Source: Vigna angularis (lineage: Eukaryota > Streptophyta > Magnoliopsida > Fabales > Fabaceae). Taken from it: 64,000 nucleotides of DNA. The translations under genes and the position numbers were made by a program. Shown here piece after piece: positions 1 through 11,004 of the stretch; the stretch's first letter is position 1; the number at the start of each line of letters is the position of its first letter. Location: NCBI RefSeq assembly GCF_016808095.1, contig NC_068972.1, positions 7,310,001-7,374,000 on the forward strand, written 5' to 3'. The notes under the pieces were generated by a model. It ran no database searches and was not told where the DNA came from. It was given only the letters and a program-made list of their open reading frames with translations.

Positions 1-200
1 TATATTATCACTGTAGAATATTATCTAGAGTTCATCTGGCGTAAGTGGAACGTAGAGGGAACGTACCTGGACTTTTGCCCTGTCATTGTATTTATAGACC
101 AATAAAAATAACCTTATCTAAAAATCTGGTTAGTTACTCATAAATATTTTAACCCCTTAAAATATCTAAGATATTTTATCCAATAGATATCTTACTGTAC

Positions 201-270
201 ACTTGGTTTTTATATTTGATCCATTTTAGAACTGTCCTACATATACTTGGTTTTTATACTTGGTTTTTAT
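201..270 (+). repeat. Short promoter repeat ACTTGGTTTTTAT, three copies
   Basis: The 13-mer occurs at 201-213, 245-257 and 258-270, the last two directly adjacent. The stretch 201-238 also recurs almost exactly at 30522-30558 beside a long AT microsatellite, so this upstream region probably comes from a dispersed repeat rather than being unique promoter sequence. Confidence 0.8.
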
Positions 271-280
271 ATATAAATGC
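265..280 (+). promoter_or_regulatory. Candidate TATA box of decarboxylase copy 1
   Basis: A TATATAAAT-type box lies at about 269-277, some 175 bp before ATG452. A start of transcription 25-35 bp downstream would fall near 300-310, close to an upstream ATG at 307. It is therefore uncertain whether that ATG is in the mRNA. Inferred from position and sequence only. Confidence 0.45.
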
Positions 281-342
281 ACATTTACAGTTTATGCCTT
301 TTGCATATGCACTTTCTGTGTGATTCTCGGACACAGTATTCC

Positions 343-470
343 AACAGTTTGTGCTGCATAGTTGTTGTCAACAGAGCTAAGCTGACAATGTCTCTAGAGA
401 AGAAGTAACAGTTTGTGCTGCATAGTTGTTGTCAACAGAGCTAAGCTGACAATGTCTCTAGAGAAGAAGT
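343..470 (+). repeat. Perfect 64-bp tandem duplication at the 5' end of decarboxylase copy 1
   Basis: Bases 343-406 and 407-470 are identical, so a 64-bp unit occurs twice head to tail. The unit contains an ATG (388 in the first copy, 452 in the second). In the first copy that ATG opens a six-codon frame (MSLEKK) ending at TAA 406-408; in the second copy it continues into the decarboxylase. Because 64 is not a multiple of three, an open frame from ATG307 that would run through the first copy now stops at 406-408 instead of joining the enzyme. Perfect identity suggests a recent event. Confidence 0.95.
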
Positions 471-2920
471 TGCAGATAGGTATTGAAGACAAGCTTGCCC
501 TCACCGAGTTCAATGGCGAGACACAACCTAATTTGGATTCAGTTATTTCTCACTATGCCCAGAGTCTAAATCAGACCAACTTACGATTCTTGGGTACCTT
601 TCATGTCATAACTTGTTTTACATGATTCAACAAATATTGCTTTATAATTCGTGTCAAGATAATGAGAAAATAATTGTTGATATTATGATACTTTTCTTGT
701 TTTATCTCAATGCACTTCAGGCTACCCCACTAATCAAAACCTCAACTGTGACACATTAGCACCATTGCTTCATTTTCATTTGAACAATGCTGGTGATCCA
801 TTTCGAGGGAGCAGCTACACCATGAATTCAACATCATTTGAAGTTTGCGTGCTTGATTGGTTTGCAAATCTATGTGAGATAGAGAAGAGCAAGTATTGGG
901 GATACGTCACAACAGGAGGAACCGAAGGGAATCTTCATGGGATTTTAGTAGGGTTAGTTTCGTTAAACTTGTAGACACTTTTGATGCTTCAAAAATATGT
1001 TCCAAGCAGAAACATCGACTTACATGTTTTACGTATAGGAGAGAACAATTGCCAGATGGGATGTTATATGCCTCACAAGATTCCCATTATTCAATCTTCA
1101 AAACTGCAAGAATGTATCGAATGCAATGCATGAAGGTTAGCAGTTTGGTCTCTGGAGAGATTGATTGTGATGAACTGAAGACATTGCTTCTTGCTCACAG
1201 GGACAAGCCAGCCATCATCAATCTCAACATCGGTCTCCTCTTACCTTTGACAACTGCACATATAACAGACTAATAATATGCACACACTTTTTGTGTAAAA
1301 TTTGAAAGGTTTTTCTTCTTGTAGGGACAACTATGAAAGGAGGAGTTGATGACCTTGATCTTGTAATACAAACACTTAAGGAATGTGGTTTCGCTCGCGA
1401 CAGGTTCTATATTCATTGTGATGGAGCTTTGTTCGGAGCCATGTTGCCTTTTATCAAACAAGTAAGTGCTTTACACATACATCATCGCTGGGCTAGGCTG
1501 GATATTAAAAAATTGAGTTTAAATCGAATTCATTCTTACCATCAGTTTGAAAGATAAGGATAAGTTTACTAATAGTATAATATCGAGTTGATATATGGAT
1601 TTCAACACACTCCTAAGATTAATAGTTATTTTTAAAATAAATTCTTATACCATATTAGTACGTGATTTAGCCACAATTTGCAAAACTATTAAATGAAAAT
1701 TGTCGTATTTATCTACTATAAAAATGTATCTTTAATTCAATTAAAAAAACAAAGTATTATTGTATTCTACTTAATTAACCTGAGAGTTTTCTATTAAAAC
1801 AAAACAAGTTCAGTTAATATTCATGTAAGCAAATTTATTTTTCATTCTTATTTATTTCTAGTACAAATAAATCACTATATTAAAATAAAATAGAGGAGAA
1901 AAAATGTTGATAATTAAAATAAATACTATGTTGATAATTGAGTAGATAACTGTTTCAAATAAACCATGTTATTTTTATCCCTTTTTCATTCACTTCTCCG
2001 TTCACACGAGCAAAGAGTATTGAATTTAGGAAATTGTTAATTTTTAGTCAAAAACGTATAAATCTAACCATAAAATCTTATATTTTATAAAATGTCATTC
2101 ACGTTACAAAAGAGAGAGATTACCAATTCACAGATTGATATTATTTCCAATTTTAAATTTGAATGAATTTACGTATAGATGTAGCTAAAATCAATCTTAA
2201 TTATAGAAAATGTCATATCTAAACTCACACATGAATTATTGACACGATTTTCTCACTTATTATTAATATCTTGCTGAAATATGGTTGTCCCATTTGACAT
2301 TGTTAATTATGTTTTTGTTTAAGAGTATTGTTGGGATAATTGTACAGGCACCAAAGATCAGTTTCAAGAAACCCATAGGAAGTATAGCTATTTCAGGGCA
2401 TAAGTTTCTGGGATGTCCAATCCCTTGTGGTGCTGTAATAACTCGTAAAGAATACATAAACGTATTAACTGATGTAGAATATATTGGTTCAAGAGATGTT
2501 ACAATCACAGGTAGTCGTTCTGGGCATGCACCGATTTTTCTTTGGTATGCCATAAAAAGAAAAGGTTTTATGGGACTTGAAAGCGAAGTGCATAAATGCA
2601 TAGCCAATGCATCCCATCTACAACATCGATTACGAAAGGCTGGAGTTGGTGCAATGTTAAACAAGTTTAGCAACATCGTTGTCTTTGAAAGACCACCAGA
2701 CGAAGACTTTGCTCGTAAATGGAGTTTGGCATGCGAGGGAAACATTGCACACGTAGTAGTGATGCAACATGTTACCACTGAAATGTTGGATTCCTTTGTT
2801 GATGAATTTCTTCAAAAACGGTCCACTTGGTTTCAAGATGGACGATTTCTACCTCTATGCATTTCAAGTGACGTCGGTTCTAGACATTGTGCTTGTTCAA
2901 TACACAATTCAGTCTCGTGA
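452..2920 (+). CDS. PLP-dependent group II decarboxylase (serine/histidine-decarboxylase-like), copy 1
   Basis: Five exons join in frame: 452-593, 721-952, 1039-1232, 1325-1461 and 2348-2920, all with GT-AG junctions, giving 425 residues. Group II decarboxylases use pyridoxal phosphate to remove CO2 from amino acids. Plant members of this type are annotated as serine decarboxylase (serine to ethanolamine, for choline and phospholipid supply) or histidine decarboxylase; substrate cannot be read from sequence. Visible motifs are TGGTEGN in exon 2, the cofactor-stacking His in DSHYS (about residue 141), the Asp of HCDGALFG in exon 4, and the Schiff-base Lys in ISGHKFLG (Lys254). Exon sizes 2 to 4 (232, 194, 137) equal those of the paralogue at 11005-12776; intron 4 is much longer here (886 bp). 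The start is ATG452, because a 64-bp tandem duplication just upstream breaks the longer frame. The N-terminus is therefore about 23 residues shorter than the paralogue's. Catalytic residues look intact, so activity is plausible. Confidence 0.88.
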
Positions 2921-2949
2921 TTAGGAATCTCTCATTTCAACATGTCATG

Positions 2950-2950
<1 letters not shown>

Positions 2951-3005
<55 letters not shown>
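2951..3005. repeat. (AT)n microsatellite
   Basis: About 55 bp of uninterrupted TA dinucleotides, 30 bp after the stop codon of decarboxylase copy 1, in the likely 3' UTR or flank. Confidence 0.97.
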
Positions 3006-3007
<2 letters not shown>

Positions 3008-3969
3008 TTAGATTTGTTCTGAGTTGACTTTTAGATCGTTTAAAAACTTTTATGTCAAGTGTCATTTGTCAGTGGAGTTTTTGTGTGGTTTGAGAATGGA
3101 TGGGAGATTTCGAAGAATAAATATTTTGAGTTTTAACTGATTTCTTAATTTGCCATTTTATTTGTTTAATCAATGCGTGAAATTAAGGTAAAAAAGCTGA
3201 TGATACCATTAATTATAAGTATACACTCTGTCATTTTTTAAATATAATTCGTTAGAATCTTATAGAGACGTGGTAAACCAAGTTTAGGGTTAGAATAACA
3301 TTCCTATTGACAAGTTTGTAGATAAAATTTGTATATTTATAAATATTTATTATTTGTTAGTAAGATGTATTTTAATATCTGTTTATAAATGTTTATAAAT
3401 AGAAGGAGGTGAATATGATAATATTTTTATCAGGATATTTATTACTTACAAAAAATTAAAATAAATAAATTAATTTATATTTTATTAAGTTAAGTTTAAT
3501 TAAAATTAAAATTTAATTTATATTATATTATATATTTGTTTTTGTGTGTTTATTTAAAAATTTTATAAAAATATATAATTTTTTAAATATTTATAGATAT
3601 TCAGAATATATAAAAGTATTAAAATATCTGTAAATATATTTTAAATAAATATTCAACTAATGAACAAGTAATGAAATAACTTTTTTTGAGTTGATAGTCT
3701 CTGTTCATATTCGAATCCTTACCATTTATAATTCTAGATTAGTAATTTTAAAGGGAACGATTACTCGTTTGAATTTAGTTTTTGTGACATGATAAGTTAT
3801 TGGTCTATTCATTCCGTTATAATAAGATGAACGTAACTTAATATCGTGACAGATTAATTATTTCTATAACTATGTTCTTTTCTTTTTTACAATTTATCAT
3901 GTTAAAATCTTTTTATATAATTTATATAACTAACACACAAAAAGTTCCTTTTAAAATGTTTAAAAAGAA
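3006..3969. other. AT-rich intergenic sequence, no gene seen
   Basis: Very AT-rich sequence with no long open frame and no RNA-gene motif that I could recognise. The first 150 bp may be 3' flank of decarboxylase copy 1. Confidence 0.6.
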
Positions 3970-5081
3970 GGGTTAAATATATAATGCTATTTTGAATTTT
4001 GTTCCTTCTCGAAAGGTTTGTTTATTTTTGTCCTCTTAGTTAAAAAACTCGTATTTTTAGTTCTTAAAAAATAATTACGTTAGATTTTCTGTGACGTGGC
4101 TACTGGTGAGCCACATGCTAGCTTCCTGATGAATGTGTGTCATGTTTCTCTCTTTTTCTAAAATCAAATTAAATATGTGACATGATATCTTTTGTTGTTG
4201 AAATCTACCGAAACAAAGGAAACTAGAAGGAACTAAATCTAAGTTAGAGCAACACTGAATCTCTAAAGTAGTACTACAATACACACGGTTGAGAGGAAGA
4301 GCTTATGGAAACAATGCATACGCACTGGCATTAATCTTTCAACAACAAAAGATGTCATAATTCATAATTACTTTTTTTTTTCTCATTCAATATTTCTTCC
4401 TAAATAAAATTTTAAAAAGAGAAAATACACCCAATCACGAAATCTCCCTCTCACAGAACTAAGATCATATTGCCACAATCTTACATTTGATCATCATTAT
4501 AATTTGTTCCGCGCAATAATAACAAAAAAACCAAGGGTGAAAAAAATCAAAAATTTAAAACAATCACAGTTTAGAGGCAGAGCGCGTTGCAGCGAAGATC
4601 GTCAAAGGCAACGACAACATCGAACGACGACGGGTTTAGATCAAAAGGTATGAGAGGGCGGAACGACGAGGAGACGATGTTGTCACCGTTGTCGATGACG
4701 GAGGAGGAAGAGTCACAGTTGATCACCGCAACGACCGCCTTGCTTGCTTCAATTAAAAGTAATTTTCCTTCAATTAATTGAAGATAACTTAAGAACCCTA
4801 ATTATTTTCAAGGAACAGAAACCCATAATCTGATTTCAGAAAACAAAATATATGTGGCATATACTTAATCTAATTTCAGAAAAAAGAGAAAACTGACATA
4901 CATTCATCAGGGAAGTTGGCATCACCGTTAGTCACATTATAGAAAATCTAACGGTCGTTGTTTTTTAAGGACTAAAAATACAAGTTTCTTAACTAAGAGG
5001 ACGAAAATGAACTAACCTTTCGAAAGAGGAATGAAACCCAAAATAACATTATAGGCCACGGACTAAAAACATATTTAACAC
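3970..5081. mobile_element. Non-autonomous MULE-like DNA transposon
   Basis: The two ends form inverted repeats of about 200 bp. The left end begins GGGTTAAATAT and the right end, reverse-complemented, begins GTGTTAAATAT; further shared blocks include CGAAAGGTT, GTCCTCTTAGTTAA and GTTAGATTTTCT. The flanks are TAAAAAGAA (3961-3969) and TAAAATGAA (5082-5090), matching at 8 of 9 bases, as expected for the 9-bp target duplication of Mutator-like elements. The 1112-bp element carries no transposase. A less AT-rich interior around 4580-4780 contains only a short open frame (4587-4781) with no recognisable protein. Confidence 0.8.
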
Positions 5082-5281
5082 TAAAATGAAAGATTGATGT
5101 AAAATTACATAACATCATAACTCCATTAAAATAAGGTATTTCGTCTCACAATTATCAAATTTAATTCAAATAATTAAAAAAATATTTTACATGATTTCTT
5201 CTTCATTTACTTAAAATTAATTCATCATTTTCTTGCCAAGTGTTTAAGCTACTATACTTTTTTGCAAATTTTCAAATGCAA

Positions 5282-6054
5282 ATTTTCAAAATTAGGATAG
5301 TTTAACCCGTTTTAGAAAATGAAATAGTTGAACTTTTGATTTTATAGATTTTGTCTTGACTTCTTTATAAAATCATGAAAATGTGAAGTCATGAGTCATG
5401 GCTATTTTTTTTTGCGTTGAACTTAAGTTGTTAGGACTTATGACTATTTTCAATTTCTATTAAATTAAAATTCTCATAACTCATCACGACTTCAGTTATA
5501 TTACATTTTTTTTGGGCTTTTTTAATTTTTTTTATACATTATCAAGTGTAAAATAATTTTTAATTTTAGATGGTGTCAGAAAAATAAACATATTCATTTT
5601 AATCATTAGTATTATTATCATTTTAATTATTAGTATTATTATCATTTTAATCATTAGTATTATTATTTTTAATCCACATTTTCACTTTGTTTACACCACC
5701 TAAATTTAAAAATTATTCCACATTTTGTTATGCATAAAAAAGTTCAAAAAAAATATAATATAATTGAAGTAGTCATAAATTATAAATGGTAAGTCATCAT
5801 GAAATCTAAAGATTTTAATACAAATTGAAAGTTGTTATGAATTCTAATGACTTTAGTTCAAAACAATTATAAAGAAATCATCATAAGATATTAACGATTT
5901 CACATTTTCACAATTTTGTGAAGAAGTCCTTGTGATTTATGACAATTTTCATTTATAAGTCATATGATGATGACATCTTATATAAATATGTAAAAAAAAA
6001 TCAAATTATTTCATTTTTGTAAATTACCTATCCATCTATCCTAATTTTGAAAAT
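5282..6054. mobile_element. Fold-back type repeat with long imperfect inverted arms
   Basis: The ATTTTCAAAATTAGGATAG at 5282-5300 is mirrored by its exact reverse complement at 6036-6054. Homology continues inward: GAAAATGAAATAG pairs with a matching block near 6009, and TTTAATTTTAGATGGTGT near 5560 pairs with ACACCACCTAAATTTAAA near 5695. The whole segment of about 770 bp could fold into one long imperfect hairpin. No coding capacity is seen. Confidence 0.65.
5594..5665. repeat. Three tandem copies of a 24-bp repeat
   Basis: Units at 5594-5617, 5618-5641 and 5642-5665 share a 24-bp sequence starting TCATTTTAATCATTAG; the middle copy differs by one base. The array sits at the loop of the fold-back element at 5282-6054. 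Confidence 0.9.
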
Positions 6055-6563
6055 TTTAATGAGTTACGTTCTCAAATGAGAATAGCAGAAGATAGATTAG
6101 GAGAAAAAAACCTATGTGAAACCAAAATTTATTTGTAAGATTTTGTTTGCTATTTTAATCTCCTAAAATTAAAAATAAGAAATTCAAGAAGATCTCCCAC
6201 TAAACTATTAATTTTAAGAAAAAATTCTTTTTAGATGTTACACGTTTTACTCAATTTACTTTTGTAGAATGCGTATATTTTTTCTGGCATATAAAGCTGC
6301 CCACATCGTTATCTGAAGTAGATATACTGTCAATATTATATACGTAATTGTTATAAATGTTTCGTCAAGCGATACAATTATGCTACCAATTTAGTTAAGT
6401 GTCAATGTTAAAATTCTAACCAAATATTTATTATTATAGTATTTGCATTACTATAATTTAAAATATCTCATTACATGAAAAATGCTTTAAAAACAAATTA
6501 TTAGTCTATAAATTGTAAAATTAATCATTAATTTAATTAGAAATATAATTTTAATAAGTAGCT
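6055..6563. other. AT-rich spacer between two transposon relics
   Basis: No gene, RNA motif or repeat structure recognised. Confidence 0.55.
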
Positions 6564-6571
6564 GATATAAC

Positions 6572-7272
6572 TAGTGTTGTCAAAATGAATTAAAATCCTT
6601 GGGTCAACCCGATCCACCATGAGTTTGAGTTGGGTTGGATTTGAAAAAAATGAATTTTTTTTATACGGGTCAATTTTCAACCCGGTTCACTTAGAACCCA
6701 GTTCACCCATGGTGAACCTGGTGTACTTAACAACCCAACTAGTTTAATTTAATTATTTATTATGTTATGTTTCAATATTATTAATTAACATTTTTTTATT
6801 GTATTGTAAATGGGTATAAAAAAAATGCTTGAAGAGAGCAAAATATCATAAATTTTTCCATTCAAGACTTTAATCTTATAAATGGATAAGTGACACAAAA
6901 TTTTTCAATATTATAAACTTATTTATTCACTTTTCAATAATATAAACTTATTTATTCGCTTATTAGGTTTGTTTTTGGATTACATTTGAGTTGTATGTTC
7001 AATTTTTTATTTTGAATTGTCTTTGAAGTTTAACATCGTTTTAGAATGAAATTATTTAAATTTGAATTACAAAAAAATTGTAATTTTATTTAATTAAAGA
7101 AGCTTGTAATTAAGTAAGTTAACTCATTTAACCTATCAACCCGTAGTGGGTCAAGTCGAATTCGAATTTTTTCGATTCGCTAATAAATGAGGCAGATTAG
7201 ATTGACTCACTAAGTGGTCAACCGTGATGGGTCGGGGCAGACTGGACCGAGTGACCCGTTTTGACAACACTA
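6572..7272. mobile_element. Non-autonomous hAT-like transposon with perfect target duplication
   Basis: The ends are TAGTGTTGTCAAAA and its exact reverse complement TTTTGACAACACTA. The element is flanked on both sides by the identical octamer GATATAAC (6564-6571 and 7273-7280). TAG-type termini and an 8-bp duplication are hallmarks of the hAT superfamily. The 701-bp interior has several inverted GGGTC/GACCC-type motifs near both ends and no open frame for a transposase. A decayed relative lies at 23990-24505. Confidence 0.88.
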
Positions 7273-7280
7273 GATATAAC

Positions 7281-8690
7281 TAATAAAAGATAAATTTAAG
7301 TTTTGATTTAGATATTAGTTTATTAGAAATCAACTCCATTATTGTATAAAAACGAGTAAACATGTTATTTAAAAATACAGCTTTCTAAAGAGTTAATTGT
7401 ATTTAAGAAAATTAGATTTAGTTGTTAGTTAGGGAAAGCTAACTAGCTCAGCAAAATAAACTTTGAGTATAATTTTAGAAATAAATAAGTACAACATTCC
7501 TTTAAAATTTTAAAATACACGTTTCATGAAACAATTCTAAATCAAATAATTTTGACACACAAAAAGATGCATCCAAAATACACGTTTTACATATTTTAAA
7601 ATACACACGTTTTACATATTTGAAAGGAAAACAATAAATCAATTATAAGTCAAAGAATTTTGACATGAACACACCTTATAAATTATAATTATTGTTGGAT
7701 GACAAAAATAATAAATCTTAGAGAGTTTCATTTTTATTGTAAAAAGAGAATTTTACAAAATCGATTAACTATGTTTTACAAATTAATCTTCCATTAGAAT
7801 CGATTTGAGCTGACTTTTAATAAAAAAGTGATTTGATTAACCTTTAATTGTAGTGGACTCGTATCAATTTATTAGTCTTCAATTCTCTTAACTCAACTTA
7901 GATATTTCTTGAATTTAGATTTTCAAAATCTAAAAAATATTCCATGTAAGTCCAATTCAAATCTAATTTAATTAAATAGATTGAAATTTGATTTTTTTAA
8001 AACTAAAAAAATTCAATTCAAAATTGGATTTAAAATTCAAAAATATGATTTTGAATTTGAAATAAATTCATTTAAATAACTTAGAACAATATGAATTTGA
8101 ATTATTATAAATTAATTGATTTTCAAAATTTGAATCTTTACCTTAAAATAACTTTTCTAAAAGTAAAATTCTATAACTTAATAGATTAAATTATCTCAAC
8201 TAATGCAAAGTATTCAAACAAAATTGAATTCTATATAAAATAAATCAAACTGATAGAATTATTTTTCTTAATTAAGATCGATTACAAACACTACTAAATT
8301 AATATTAATATATGAAGTATTTCTTTAAAGTTTCTTCAACATACATTATTTTGAAATTTAATCATTTGAAAAATTTCCATAACTTCGTAATTTTTAATTG
8401 TTGCGATTAATTTGTAAAAAAAAGAAAAGAAAAACTAGTATTAAAGGTGAAATTTGAGTAGAAGGGAAGAAGGGAGATAGTTGGTGAAAGGGAGCTAAAG
8501 AAGGGTGTAGAGTGCTTTATTCCTTCTCTTCTTTTGATTACTTTACTTATTATATTATTATTGCATCTATGATTTCCAATTACCTTACACTTATCACTAT
8601 GGGGTCTATGCTTTATTATATAATATTATTGTTTTAACTTAATTATATTTTTATTATTTCTTAAATTTAAAAACTTTGAATTAAATTTTA
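7281..8690. other. AT-rich intergenic sequence, nothing identified
   Basis: Long runs of A and T with no open frame of interest and no recognised element. A purine-rich patch at 8455-8510 stands out by composition only. Confidence 0.55.
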
Positions 8691-9285
8691 TTAGATTTTT
8701 GTTGTAGTAGTCATTAAAATTTTAAGACTTTTCAAGTATGTATTTGTTCTTAGATTTTAATGATAATTATATGCTATGTTAATTATTTTATTGTCACCTT
8801 ACTTAAATATTATCATATAATATTTTTGTTAAAAAAATCACAATGATGAAAAAATTTGTGAAAAAATTATTCTACTTAACGAAAATTAGTCTACAAGAAA
8901 ATTAAAACAACAAAATATAGTTTTAATATTTTAAAATTTTAATTGTATGATTTTATAATTCTGTAACTATCTAGTTTTATAAATCAACTTTTGAAACTTT
9001 ATAATTTTGTAATTTTATAATGTAATAAATTCTCAAATGAGCTAAATTCGAGGTTTTTATTTATAAAATAACGTCTTAAATAGGTCTTTAATTTATTTTT
9101 TCACTCAATTAAGTTATTATTCATATAAAATTGAATCAATTGCATAATTAATTTGAATGAATAGCTTTAAGAATGCAATCCTTTATAAATCTAAACATGT
9201 GGTAGATTGATATTGTTAGAGATATGAGTTTTGAAATTTTTAAATGAAAAAATATTTGGAATTTCATTGAATTACTCATTTTTTA

Positions 9286-9877
9286 AAATCCCTAATTAAA
9301 GGGTGTTTATGAAAACTACAAAGAATGGAAAACAATTTTGGGTTAGGTTCTCCCCATCGAATCTCCTCAAACAAAGTTATAACTTCTTTCATCTTCCCTT
9401 GTTAAGAAAACTAGTAATCATAGCGGTTCTTGAGCACATCATTCTTTTGTAGCATTCTCTCAAACACTTCCTGTGTTTCTTCATACAATTCATTCTTCAA
9501 CAATCCATTGATCATCACAGTCCACGATATGGCATTCCTCCGAGGCCCTCGCACACTCAGTCTCACCCTCCATCCTAGCGTACGTATCGACCATGACAGT
9601 ATACGACATTCATTCGGATGCGACATCTCTTTGAAGAGCCTCAGTGTGTCCTTATGCGTTCGAACCTCGCTAGTCTTGAAATCACGACGTTGTACGATGC
9701 ATTCTTCTCCGGCGCCACAGTGAAATAGTGAAAAGCGTCATTGAGGTCATCGTTTTGGTCGCGACAATGATAGAGTTCTAGGAAATGACTTTTGGCATAG
9801 AGTGAAAAAGTGATTTTGTAAACAACTTCGAAAAACTCAAACACCCTTTAATTAGAGATTCTGGCAAATTAGGGATT
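9286..9877. mobile_element. Inverted-repeat unit carrying a captured PPR fragment
   Basis: AAATCCCTAATTAAAGGGTG begins at 9286 and continues to 9308. Its reverse complement lies at 9839-9877, interrupted by a 17-bp insertion (9856-9872) that itself repeats the end of the arm. Between the arms lies coding-derived sequence of higher GC content. No transposase is present. The arrangement resembles Pack-type elements that trap gene fragments, but a target duplication is not clear. Confidence 0.55.
9411..9845 (-). pseudogene. Pentatricopeptide-repeat (PPR) gene fragment
   Basis: Minus-strand translation gives typical PPR text: first NASYNVVISRLARFE, then after a frame change KDTLRLFKEM, then AISWTVMINGLLKNELYEE followed by VFERML. 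These correspond to two or three helical repeats of a plant organellar RNA-binding protein, which normally has ten or more. The frame breaks near 9650-9665 and the fragment has neither start nor full repeats. Its GC content is higher than its surroundings and it lies between inverted repeats, so it was probably captured or inserted there. It is not expected to make a functional protein. Confidence 0.75.
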
Positions 9878-10560
9878 TAATAAAATTCTAAATTTATAAA
9901 ATTTAAAAATGACAAAACCCATGTCACTAACTTTCTCCATGTGCCACATATTCATATTTGCAAAGTCAATGTACTACTTAAATGCAATTGAATCAATTTT
10001 ACAAGATAAAAATCTAATTTAGTTAAAAAAATTTTTTTGACAAAAATAAAGACCTGATAAATTTTTTGACAAAAATAAAAACCTAATTAAGTTAAAAGAA
10101 AATTGAAGAAACTATTTAAAACGTTTTTGTATAAATTTACACCTCGAAAATGATTAAATTTTATAATGTTTTAGTTTAATAATTTTATAATTTTGTGGTT
10201 TTATAACTATATGGTTTTATAGGTTTATATTGTAATTTTATGATTTTATAACTATATAATTTTTAATTTTAAAACTTTATAATTTTATAATTCCTATTTT
10301 AAAATTTCATAATTTTTTAAACTTATGCTTTTATGACTTTATATGTTTATAATTTTATAATCTTAACAAAAATTAGACTACTAGTAAATTAAAATTATAA
10401 AATATAAAATATAAAATATAATTTTAATGTTTCAAAACTTTGATTCCGTAATGTTTTTAATTGCGTAACTATCTAATTTTCTAATTTTATAGTTTTATAA
10501 TTTTTAAATTATGTAACTATCTAATTTTATAAATTTATAATCTTATAATTTTAAATCTAT

Positions 10561-10902
10561 TTCAATATCTTCCTCCACTAACACGATCCGACAAGTAACT
10601 AAAAGTTAGTATACATTTATGTATACAGGCATATTCAAATAAAAAAAAAGTTAAATTGAAAAATAAAAACTAAAATTAATGAAATAATTAATTTGGATAA
10701 AATCGAAAAAAAAGTTTAACACATCACACTACTTTTAATAATATAATAATATATATTATGATTTTAAACTAAAAAAATAATATAATTATAATAAAGATAT
10801 TATTATTTGACCGCGTCAAATGAGGATAATTTGTCTTTTTCTATGTTTCTATTCATAAAAGAATGTGTGGACTAGAAAGGAAAATTCAAAGGGATATTAT
10901 TG
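10561..10902. other. AT-rich upstream region of decarboxylase copy 2
   Basis: AT-rich sequence leading into the promoter of the gene at 11005. No further element recognised. Confidence 0.55.
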
Positions 10903-10914
10903 ATATATATAAAA
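10903..10914 (+). promoter_or_regulatory. Candidate TATA box of decarboxylase copy 2
   Basis: TATATATAAAAG lies about 95 bp before ATG11005. Position and sequence fit a plant core promoter; no other element was identified. Confidence 0.5.
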
Positions 10915-11004
10915 GTTAACTAACCACTGCAAAACATATGAATACAGATTCTTATTTCCCTCTCCTAAACATATCAATAAGTGATCTGTCTCGCAATTCC
11001 TATA

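Larger units (their letters stand above)
8870..10560. repeat. Repeat mosaic surrounding the PPR fragment
   Basis: A block at 9045-9170 is repeated in inverted orientation at about 9970-10150; shared landmarks are CGAGGT, AAACGTTTTAAATA-like sequence and TTGAATCAATTGCAT. A second pair, about 8878-9020 and 10366-10520, appears in direct orientation (landmark AAAATTAGWCTAC followed by an AT-rich tract with TAACTATCTA). The pieces enclose the PPR fragment at 9411-9845 and look like the arms of a rearranged transposable element. Boundaries are approximate because the sequence is very AT-rich. Confidence 0.5.

Noticed and set aside
2263..2778. Minus-strand open frame of 171 codons opposite decarboxylase copy 1 exon 5
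   Set aside because: It lies fully opposite a conserved catalytic exon and shows no family resemblance.
3705..3725. TTCGAATCC resembling a tRNA T-arm
   Set aside because: No matching acceptor, D-arm or anticodon arm lies at the required distances in the surrounding AT-rich sequence.
4587..4781. Small open frame with acidic stretch inside the MULE-like element
   Set aside because: 64 codons, no recognised domain, and located in transposon interior; kept only as a possible captured fragment.
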